In this document: piece by piece, positions 1-6,357 of the stretch
Layout: every line of letters starts with the position of its first letter
How positions within the stretch are numbered: position 1 is the stretch's first letter
Assembly: GCA_023404805.1 (NCBI GenBank)
Contig: JAEYAL010000188.1
Coordinates: 1 to 22,674, forward strand
Source of the DNA: Actinomycetes bacterium
GTDB taxonomy: Bacteria > Actinomycetota > Thermoleophilia > Solirubrobacterales > Solirubrobacteraceae
Reading direction: 5' to 3'
Length of the DNA: 22,674 nt
Made by a program: the position numbers and the translations under genes
Notes under the pieces: model-generated
Told to the model about the DNA's origin: nothing
Databases searched by the model: none
Seen by the model: only the letters and a program-made list of their open reading frames with translations

Positions 1-1
1 G

Positions 2-40
2 CCTGGCTCCGTGCTGCGCGGCCCGGCCGTCGCGGCCTGA
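2..40 (+). CDS. Possible 3' end of an upstream gene (partial)
   Basis: The frame beginning at base 2 reads twelve codons, 11 of 12 ending in G or C, and stops at TGA 38-40; the visible tail is PGSVLRGPAVAA. This is compatible with the C-terminus of a plus-strand gene that starts before the window. It is too short to identify. The other two plus frames are also open here, so the call rests only on the stop codon and third-position bias. Confidence 0.2.
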   Translation, partial: PGSVLRGPAVAA

Positions 41-194
41 CGCTGCCCGCGGGCGCCGCACCGACCGCCCTGCCGGCGCTCCACGAGCCCGGTTGGAACA
101 AGGCCCGCGCCGGCAACTCCGACTACCCCTTCCGCTCCTGCGGCCTGCCCACGCGTGGCCGTCTGGACGGGGCGGCGGCCTCCGTCCGGCGCCC

Positions 195-203
195 TGTTAT
201 GCT
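195..203 (+). promoter_or_regulatory. Possible extended -10 promoter for greA-lysS
   Basis: TG at 195-196, one base, then TATGCT at 198-203 forms an extended -10 element (4 of 6 matches to TATAAT). No convincing -35 lies 16-18 bp upstream, as is usual for extended -10 promoters. It would give a 5' leader of about 80 nt before the greA ATG. Weak, based on pattern only. Confidence 0.3.
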
Positions 204-291
204 CCGCCGCTCGCCACGGGGTGTTTGCCTCGTGGCCGCCCCAGGTTCGCCTGGTAACCAGCCCCATCTGACGAACGATCAAGCAGCCCTC

Positions 292-774
292 ATGTCGCGC
301 GACGTCATCCTCACCCGCGAAGGTCTCCAGAAGCTTCAGGCCGAGCTCGATCACCTCGAGACGGAGGGCCGCCGCCAGGTGGCCGACCGCATCAAGGAAG
401 CCCGCGACTTCGGTGACATCTCGGAGAACTCCGAGTACGACGACGCCAAGAACGAGCAGGCGCAGATCGAGTCGCGGATCATCCAGCTCCAGGACCGCAT
501 CCGCTCGGCCACCGTCGTCGACCACGACGACGTGTCGACCGATGTCGTCCAGGTCGGCTCGACCGTCGACTTCACCGATGAGGCCACCGGCAAGGCGCAG
601 AAGTTCACGATCGTGGGCTCCGCCGAGGCCGCGCCCGGCGAGGGCAAGCTCTCCAACGAGTCGCCCGTCGGCAAGGCCCTCCTGGGCCACAAGCTCGGCG
701 CGGTCGTCACGGTGCAGCTGCCCAAGGGCGACCCCCGCAAGCTCAAGATCAACAAGATCGACGTCGGTATCTAG
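292..774 (+). CDS. greA: Transcription elongation factor GreA
   Basis: GreA binds the secondary channel of RNA polymerase and stimulates cleavage of the 3' end of backtracked RNA, rescuing stalled complexes in the cytoplasm. The 160-residue product has the family length (about 158). Residues 1-75 form the antiparallel coiled coil, with the tip sequence GDISENSEYDDAKNEQ carrying the acidic pair D42 and E45 that corresponds to the catalytic D41/E44 of E. coli GreA. The C-terminal FKBP-like domain follows, with the family-type segment SNESPVGKALLGHKLG. The frame is open further upstream, but the residues before ATG 292 do not resemble GreA, so 292 is chosen; no strong Shine-Dalgarno is visible. 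lysS starts 15 nt after the stop, suggesting one transcript. Confidence 0.95.
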   Translation: MSRDVILTREGLQKLQAELDHLETEGRRQVADRIKEARDFGDISENSEYDDAKNEQAQIESRIIQLQDRIRSATVVDHDDVSTDVVQVGSTVDFTDEATGKAQKFTIVGSAEAAPGEGKLSNESPVGKALLGHKLGAVVTVQLPKGDPRKLKINKIDVGI

Positions 775-789
775 CTAGGTTTCGCTCCG

Positions 790-2781
790 ATGAGCGACAC
801 CCAGCAGCGCTCCCTCGAGGAGATGCGCGCGGCGTTGACCGCACTCAAGGACTGGGTGCGGGCGCTGCCCGATGCCGTCGACGCCCTCAAGCAGGCGTCG
901 GGACCGTTCGCGCGCACTCCTGACGACGCCGAGGCTGCTGCCGTCGCGCGCGCCGCCATCGCGCCGGTCCTCGACCTCCTGGCCAACGACGAGGCGCACC
1001 GCACGGTCGGTACCGATCCTGACGCGCCCGAGGAGCTGTCGTGGTTCCTGGACTCGGCTCCGGCGCTACGCGAAGCCGCGCTCGGCGTCGACCGCTTGGC
1101 CGCTGGCGAGCAGACCGACGACCCGCGCGCGCTCGCCAAGCCGCTGTCGGTCTGGCTGCGCACCGCCGGAAATCACGCCAAGACGCTGCGCCGCGACCTC
1201 GCCGACCTCGAAGCTCAGGCCGCCGCGTCCCGCGCCGAAGCCGAGATCCTCGGCGCGCGCCGCGGCCGCCTCAACGAACTACGCGCCGAGGGCATCGACC
1301 CGTTCCCGTACTCGTTCGACGGCGCCGAGCCGATCGCCGGCGTCCGCGCTGCGCACGAGTCGCTCGAGGCCGGCGCCGAGACCGACCAGCGCCACCGCGT
1401 CGCTGGTCGCCTCGCTACGCGCCGCGACCAGGGCGGGATGAGCTTCCTGGATCTCTACGACCGCTCCGGCCGCATCCAGCTGCAGGCCCGGGAGGACGCC
1501 CTCGATGCCGCCACCTACAAGCTGCTGACCGAGCTCGTCGACCTCGGCGACCTGCTCGGCATCGAAGGCCGCGTGTTCGTCTCCAAGCGCGGCGAGCTGA
1601 CGCTCCAGATCGAGTCGGCTGAGCTGCTGGCCAAGGCGCTGCGCCCGCCGCCGGACAAGCGCCACGGCTTGCAGGACGTCGACGCCAAGTACCGCCAGCG
1701 CGAGGTCGACCTGCTCTCCAACGAGGAGAGCCGGGCGACGTTCATCGCGCGGTCGCGCGTGGTCTCGTCGTTCCGCCGGTCACTCGACGACGACGGCTTC
1801 CTCGAAGTCGAGACCCCGATCCTGCAGACGCTCTACGGCGGCGCCTCGGCCGAGCCGTTCGTCACGTTCCACAACGCCCTCGACCGCAAGCTCTACCTGC
1901 GCATCGCGCCGGAGCTCTACCTCAAGCGCTGCCTCGTCGGCGGCCTGGAGCGGGTCTACGAGATCGGCAAGAACTTCCGCAACGAGGGCCTGAGCCCCAA
2001 GCACAACCCCGAGTTCACGGCGATCGAGTGGTACGAGGCCTACGCCGAATACCACGCCGCCGCCGACCGCACCGAGCGGCTCGTGCGCGGTGCCGCCGTC
2101 GCCGCGGGCTACGACTTCGAAGCCGAAGGCGCGATCCGCTTCGACCTGCCCTGGCGCCGGGTCACGTTCCGCGACGCGGTGCTCGAAGCCACCGGCATCG
2201 ACCTGCTCGCGCACTTCGAGCACCGCCGCCCCGACGGCCGCTACGACCTGCCCGGTGCGACCGGCGAGAAGACCGGCGCGACCGGCGACCAGGACGCCTT
2301 CCTGCGGGCCCAGGTCCTCGCGAAGCCGAAGATCGCCAAGCAGATCGACGGCCTCGCCGAGCTGTCATGGCCGCAGCTGGCCGACGAGCTCCTCGGCACG
2401 TTCGTGGAGCCCACGCTGATCCAGCCGACGTTCATCCTCGACCACCCGGTCGAGCTCTCGCCGCTGGCCAAGCGCCACCGCACGATCGAGGGCCTCACCG
2501 AGCGGTGGGAGGCGTACGCCAACGGCGTCGAGATCGCCAACGCGTTCTCAGAGCTCAACGACCCCGACGAGCAGCGCGAGCGCTTTGAAGCGCAGAACCG
2601 CTACTCCGAGGGCGGCGACGCCGAGGCGCAGCCGTACGACGAGTCGTTCGTGCAAGCGCTCGAGTCCGGCATGCCTCCGGCGGCCGGCGTCGGCGTCGGC
2701 ATCGACCGCCTCGTGATCATCCTCACCGGCTCCAAGACGATCCGCGACGTGATCCTCTTCCCGGCCCTGCGCGAGCAGTAG
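790..2781 (+). CDS. lysS: Class II lysyl-tRNA synthetase with N-terminal extension
   Basis: Charges tRNA(Lys) with lysine in the cytoplasm. From about residue 155 the protein matches bacterial class II LysRS. It has the opening helix (LNELRAEGIDPFP, from 161), an OB-fold anticodon-binding domain (about 200-290), KALRPPPDKRHGLQD, motif 1 around GFLEVETPIL, motif 2 FRNEGLSPKHNPEF (from about 395) and motif 3 GVGIDRLVIILTGSKTIRDV near the C-terminus. The usual length is about 490-510 residues; this one has 663. The extra roughly 150 residues are Ala/Asp/Glu-rich and predicted helical, ending in a coiled-coil-like stretch (about 125-160). They contain no membrane segment, so this is not a LysX-type MprF fusion. 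A small tandem heptad (GATGEKT/GATGDQD) sits in the catalytic domain. ATG 790 is the first start after greA. The gene converges with the DUF1501 gene, leaving 9 bp. Confidence 0.95.
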   Translation: MSDTQQRSLEEMRAALTALKDWVRALPDAVDALKQASGPFARTPDDAEAAAVARAAIAPVLDLLANDEAHRTVGTDPDAPEELSWFLDSAPALREAALGVDRLAAGEQTDDPRALAKPLSVWLRTAGNHAKTLRRDLADLEAQAAASRAEAEILGARRGRLNELRAEGIDPFPYSFDGAEPIAGVRAAHESLEAGAETDQRHRVAGRLATRRDQGGMSFLDLYDRSGRIQLQAREDALDAATYKLLTELVDLGDLLGIEGRVFVSKRGELTLQIESAELLAKALRPPPDKRHGLQDVDAKYRQREVDLLSNEESRATFIARSRVVSSFRRSLDDDGFLEVETPILQTLYGGASAEPFVTFHNALDRKLYLRIAPELYLKRCLVGGLERVYEIGKNFRNEGLSPKHNPEFTAIEWYEAYAEYHAAADRTERLVRGAAVAAGYDFEAEGAIRFDLPWRRVTFRDAVLEATGIDLLAHFEHRRPDGRYDLPGATGEKTGATGDQDAFLRAQVLAKPKIAKQIDGLAELSWPQLADELLGTFVEPTLIQPTFILDHPVELSPLAKRHRTIEGLTERWEAYANGVEIANAFSELNDPDEQRERFEAQNRYSEGGDAEAQPYDESFVQALESGMPPAAGVGVGIDRLVIILTGSKTIRDVILFPALREQ

Positions 2782-2790
2782 CCGCGGGCC

Positions 2791-4215
2791 TCAGAGCAGC
2801 ACGGGCCGGGCAAACGCACCAGCGCCCGGCTTGCTTCCGGCGCCCGGGATGATCCCCTCGGCGTCGGTCCCGAGCCACTGCTCCAGCAGCGCGGAGTAGA
2901 TCCCGCGGAAGTCGCTGGTCGCGCGCAGATTGCCGTCCTGCATCAGCCCCGCGCCGACGGAGCCGTAGGCCTTGAGGCCCGGGAACTCGCCGATCAGGCC
3001 CTGCTTGACCGACTTGCCGATCACCATCGCGGTGCCAGCAGCGCCGTGGTCGCAGCCATTGGAGCCGTTCTCCTGCGGGCGGCGCCCGAACTCGCTCCAC
3101 ACCATCATCACGACGCGGTCGTCTTGGCCGCGCGCCTTGAGGTCGTTCCAGAACGCCTTGATCGCCTGCGTCGTGACGCGCAGGTTGGTGCTGAAGTTCG
3201 GCTCCTGGCCGGAGTGCGTGTCGAAGCCGCCATGAGCGCGCAGCGACATCGCCCGGACCGGGAGCGCGGTGCCGTTCACGCGCGTGCTCAGCAGGCGGGC
3301 GGCGTCCTTGAGCTGGTCGACAAACGCGCTGGTCTCGGTCGGGTACGCCGCCGCCGTCGTCGGCGTCACGGCCGACGCGGACGCGAGGTCGTCGACGAGC
3401 GTCATCGAGGCCGTCGCCACCATGCGCGCGATATCCCGTTCGGCGTCGCCGCTGGCCACGCCGCCCGCGGCACGCAGCTCGTTCGCCGCCTGGCCGGGCA
3501 GGTCGCCCCACGCGCCGGGGTACCAGTACTTGTAGTTGTCGATGTCGTTGATCGCCGCGACCGGCACCTTCGCCGTGGCGAGCGACGGCGACAGCGTGCT
3601 GCCCATCGTCACGCCCTGGATCGGCACGTTCGCCTTGCCGACGCGGTCGAGGTAGCGGCCCATCCAGCCGGTGTCGCCGGCGACGTCGAGCGAGCCGACC
3701 TCCCAGAAGTGGCGGCTCGTGAAGTGCGAGTAGTTCGGCGAGGCGTAGCCGACCGCAGGCGCGAGCGCGACGCCGACGCCCGGGTCGTCCCACAGGTCGC
3801 GCAGGCCAAGCGCCGCCGGATGCCACGAGAGGCTGCTGTCGCCGCCGAACACCGCGGTCTTGCTCTGGTCGATCGTGCTGAGCAGTTTCGGACGCAGCGC
3901 CTGCGTGCGCGCGACGTGCGCGCTGCCCAGCGGCGCGAGCAGGCTGAGCGAGTCCCAGCCGCCGTCGACGAAGACCGAGATCAGCACCTTGTGCTCGCCG
4001 AGCGCGTCGTTGATCGCCGCCTCGACATGCTCGGCGCCGCCCATCGCCGAACCGCCGTAGACCGCCATGCCGAGGCCGAGCGAGCGCAGCATCATCGACC
4101 GGCGGCTGAGGCCCGTGCCCGCCGGGTCCGGCATGCCCGCCTCGATCGCCGGCAGGCCGGCGCCGGCGAGGGCATGGGAGCGGGCGTAGTCGTTGCAGTG
4201 CTGGTGCGAGGTCAT
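2791..4215 (-). CDS. DUF1501 family protein with Tat signal
   Basis: A 474-residue member of the DUF1501 family, which belongs to the alkaline phosphatase/sulfatase-like superfamily; its biochemical role is not established. Visible hallmarks are GGWDSL (85-90), HGGFDTHSGQ (around 325-335), SEFGRR (around 370) and a DHG motif (around 386), all carrying likely metal or catalytic residues. Residues 37-60 (SRRSMMLRSLGLGM...) form a twin-arginine-type leader with RR at 38-39, so export in folded form is likely. The ATG at 4215 has no Shine-Dalgarno; Met28 (codon at 4134) has a better one (GAGG six bases upstream) and would shorten the pre-leader, but the Cys-containing N-terminus looks like part of the protein. 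It lies 43 nt after the DUF1800 gene, the usual partner of this family. Confidence 0.88.
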   Translation of the reverse strand: MTSHQHCNDYARSHALAGAGLPAIEAGMPDPAGTGLSRRSMMLRSLGLGMAVYGGSAMGGAEHVEAAINDALGEHKVLISVFVDGGWDSLSLLAPLGSAHVARTQALRPKLLSTIDQSKTAVFGGDSSLSWHPAALGLRDLWDDPGVGVALAPAVGYASPNYSHFTSRHFWEVGSLDVAGDTGWMGRYLDRVGKANVPIQGVTMGSTLSPSLATAKVPVAAINDIDNYKYWYPGAWGDLPGQAANELRAAGGVASGDAERDIARMVATASMTLVDDLASASAVTPTTAAAYPTETSAFVDQLKDAARLLSTRVNGTALPVRAMSLRAHGGFDTHSGQEPNFSTNLRVTTQAIKAFWNDLKARGQDDRVVMMVWSEFGRRPQENGSNGCDHGAAGTAMVIGKSVKQGLIGEFPGLKAYGSVGAGLMQDGNLRATSDFRGIYSALLEQWLGTDAEGIIPGAGSKPGAGAFARPVLL

Positions 4216-4258
4216 CGGAGGGGTGCGCAGGCGGCGGTTGGAGGAGGGAGGCGGAGGG

Positions 4259-5971
4259 CTAGGAGACGTGGAAGTCAGGGGCGCTCGCGACGAGCTGCCG
4301 CAGGACGTTCTGGCGGTTGCAGTTGAAGTTCTCGGCGTTGTAGTACGGCGCGACGTTCTTGACCCAGGGCTTGTTGGCCACGGTCAGCAGGAGGTCGTAG
4401 TGCGCCTGCGAGATCGCCGGGTTGCCCCAGAAGGTGAGCGCGGCGGCGATCGCTTCCGCCGCCGTCTCGGTCTTGCCCTTGTAGTCGGCAGCGACGACCG
4501 GTTTCGCATTCGTCAGCGCGGTTACGGCGCCCCAACGCGCAGAGAACGTCGACGTGTTCATCCACGCGCGGTCGTTCCAGCCTGCGACGCTCGGCGGCTG
4601 GCCGAGCATCTGGCCCGCGACCTGTGTCCGCCAGATCCAGCCGTCGTTCTCGATCCCGAGCTTGCGGGCGCGCAGCAGCCCGGCCATGTAGACGGCCGGC
4701 GGCTTGGTCATCGACGCTCCCCGGTAGAGGTCGGGGTGCAGCAGGATCGCCTCGACGAGCTTGTCGAGACGCTCGCCGCTCGACCGGTACAGCGCCTCCA
4801 GCGCCGCTTGTGTGCCGGCCGACGGCTGGGTCGGCACGAAGTACGACCACAGCTTGAGTACGACGAACGAGGAGTGGAGGGGATGGTCGACCACGGCGTT
4901 GACGGCGTCGGCGGCGGTCAGCGCGCCGATCTTCTGGTGCGGAGTCCCGGCGAAGAACGTCTTCACGCCGCCGTCGTAGCCGCTGCCGTCGAAGCGGAAG
5001 TTGTAGTAGCGGAACTCTTCGGACCAGTCGTAGCGCCAGCCGGTGAAGGCGCGCGCCATCTCGCGCACGTCGGCCTCGGTGTAGGCGCCGCGGTCGGCGC
5101 CCAGCGCGTAGAGCTCCATGAGCTCGCGGGCGTAGTTCTCGTTCGGGGCCTTCTTCGTGCTCCAGGCGCCGTTGAGGAAGACGAGCATGCCCGGATCGAC
5201 CGTCACCTTCTGGAGGAGCTGCCGGAACGAGCCGCGCCAGTTGCCGCGCAGCAGCGCGATGTGGTCGTAGGTCAGCTTGCGCTCGACGGCCGACTCGCTC
5301 ACGCCGAACCAGTCGTGGAGCACGAGCGTCATCCGCTCGGTGAGCGAATCGGTGGAGCGCACCATGCGGTCGGTCCACTCGAGGTGCGTATGGCCCCATT
5401 TGTCGAGCGGCGCGAACTGGCCGCCGACGAGGTACGACCCGGACGGAGCCGGGCCATCGAGCACCGCTGTGCCCGGGTTCAGCAGCTTGTCGACGGCGCC
5501 CTTGAGGCCCAGCGCCGCGAGCGCCTCTGCCTGACCGGGCTTCGGGCCGAACCCCGCGCGGAACAGCAGCCGCTGCGCCTGCGTGACGCCGAACGGCCCG
5601 TCGTAGACATCGAGGCCCGGCGCGGGCGCGGCGAGTTGGACGGGGACCTGCTCGATGATCGGAGCCGCGGCCCCCGATGAGCCGGCCGTGCCGTTCGCTG
5701 CGGGGGCGCCTGGCGCCGAACCGGAGCTCGGCGCGGCTGCAGCCGGCGCGGGCATCGCCGTGGGGAACGGCGTCGGGAACGCGGTCGGGACCGGGGCCGT
5801 GGCAGGCGGGGCAGCGACCGCGCCGGACGGCGACGGGCGGCTCGTCTTCGGCACCGTGCACTTGCGGCGCTTGCGCTTCGGCGTCCGCAGGTCCTTCTTG
5901 GTGCAGACCGGGAGCTTCTTGCTCTTCTTCTTTGACTTCTTGGCCGTCCTGGCCGCGGTCTTGGTGGGCAT
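4259..5971 (-). CDS. DUF1800 family protein
   Basis: A 570-residue DUF1800 protein of unknown function. The family signature NENYARELMELYALG lies near residues 276-292, followed by REMARAFTGW (about 302-311). The first 45 residues are extremely basic (KKSKKKSKK, KRKRRK) with two cysteines. Residues about 45-110 are a Pro/Ala/Ser-rich low-complexity linker, and the conserved domain starts around 120. No hydrophobic signal peptide is visible. This is odd because the partner DUF1501 protein has a Tat leader. The start ATG (5969-5971) is preceded by a good minus-strand Shine-Dalgarno (GGTGAGG) about 6 bases upstream. First gene of a two-gene operon with DUF1501; the pairing is common in bacteria and implies a joint task, possibly at the cell surface (inference). 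Confidence 0.88.
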   Translation of the reverse strand: MPTKTAARTAKKSKKKSKKLPVCTKKDLRTPKRKRRKCTVPKTSRPSPSGAVAAPPATAPVPTAFPTPFPTAMPAPAAAAPSSGSAPGAPAANGTAGSSGAAAPIIEQVPVQLAAPAPGLDVYDGPFGVTQAQRLLFRAGFGPKPGQAEALAALGLKGAVDKLLNPGTAVLDGPAPSGSYLVGGQFAPLDKWGHTHLEWTDRMVRSTDSLTERMTLVLHDWFGVSESAVERKLTYDHIALLRGNWRGSFRQLLQKVTVDPGMLVFLNGAWSTKKAPNENYARELMELYALGADRGAYTEADVREMARAFTGWRYDWSEEFRYYNFRFDGSGYDGGVKTFFAGTPHQKIGALTAADAVNAVVDHPLHSSFVVLKLWSYFVPTQPSAGTQAALEALYRSSGERLDKLVEAILLHPDLYRGASMTKPPAVYMAGLLRARKLGIENDGWIWRTQVAGQMLGQPPSVAGWNDRAWMNTSTFSARWGAVTALTNAKPVVAADYKGKTETAAEAIAAALTFWGNPAISQAHYDLLLTVANKPWVKNVAPYYNAENFNCNRQNVLRQLVASAPDFHVS

Positions 5972-5992
5972 CTCTACCTCACCAATCGGGCC

Positions 5993-5998
5993 GTTATA
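5993..5998 (-). promoter_or_regulatory. Candidate -10 element for the DUF1800-DUF1501 operon
   Basis: On the minus strand the hexamer reads TATAAC, 5 of 6 to the sigma-A -10 consensus. A poor -35 candidate (TCGACC) lies 19 bp upstream. Transcription would start about 15 nt before the DUF1800 ATG, just leaving room for the GGTGAGG ribosome binding site. Confidence 0.45.
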
Positions 5999-6185
5999 GG
6001 TGGCGCCTTACCGTGCTGGTCGAAATTGGCACCCAGCCCGTCGACGAATCGCCGACGACAAGTTTTGGACGGCGCAGCCGAGGGCTTCGCGCGCGTGGGC
6101 GCGAGCTTGCGCCCGGGTGACAACGGGCCCCGGCGCCTTGCGCCGCGGAGGTTCCAAGCGGCGCTGAGCCCCCGTCCCGCACGGC

Positions 6186-6215
6186 GCCGACCTCACCAGA
6201 TGGTGAACGGTCGGC
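6186..6215. repeat. 30-bp two-part dyad upstream of clpC (operator candidate)
   Basis: Outer arms GCCGACC (6186-6192) and GGTCGGC (6209-6215) are perfectly complementary. Inside, TCACCA (6193-6198) and TGGTGA (6201-6206) are also perfect, separated by GA, with a 2-nt bulge AC on the right side. In total 13 of 13 arm positions pair. It lies about 145 bp before the clpC ATG and has no T-tract, so an operator is more likely than a terminator. Confidence 0.6.
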
Positions 6216-6254
6216 GTAGTTCCGTGGCCGTGGTTGTAGAGTGGCGGTACGCGT

Positions 6255-6273
6255 TGAGCCAAAGACCAGCTCA
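6255..6273. promoter_or_regulatory. Inverted repeat TGAGC-N9-GCTCA upstream of clpC
   Basis: Perfect 5-bp arms around a 9-bp spacer, placed just after a weak -10-like TAGAGT (6237-6242) and so near the presumed transcription start. It recalls the HspR operator HAIR (CTTGAGT-N7-ACTCAAG), but the TGAG-to-CTCA spacing is 11 rather than 9 bp, so it is not a proper HAIR site. Confidence 0.3.
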
Positions 6274-6357
6274 GACATTCGCCCCGGCGGCCGATGACTT
6301 GGGAAGAGGCGCACCGCGCACGGAAGGCCATGTGGCCGGAGTGGAGGACTGCCAGCA

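Larger units (their letters stand above)
5972..6357. other. 386-bp regulatory gap between DUF1800 and clpC
   Basis: No credible gene lies in this divergent gap; the open frames crossing it resemble nothing and lack consistent codon bias. From left to right it holds the DUF1800 promoter element, a small GC hairpin at 6131-6145 (CGGCGC-CTT-GCGCCG), a 30-bp dyad at 6186-6215, a weak -10-like TAGAGT at 6237-6242, a TGAGC/GCTCA inverted repeat at 6255-6273, and the clpC Shine-Dalgarno GGAGG at 6343-6347. Confidence 0.7.

Noticed and set aside
1..291. The greA frame is open from base 1, suggesting a longer GreA or a fused domain
   Set aside because: The residues before ATG 292 do not resemble GreA, and the product from 292 already has the family length. 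High GC leaves few stops in all plus frames here.
4193..5680. A 495-codon plus-strand frame antisense to the DUF1800 gene
   Set aside because: Low-complexity Arg/Val/Glu-rich shadow of a confidently identified gene.
6131..6145. GC hairpin CGGCGC-CTT-GCGCCG as a terminator
   Set aside because: It lies upstream of both divergent genes and has no T-tract, so there is nothing obvious to terminate.
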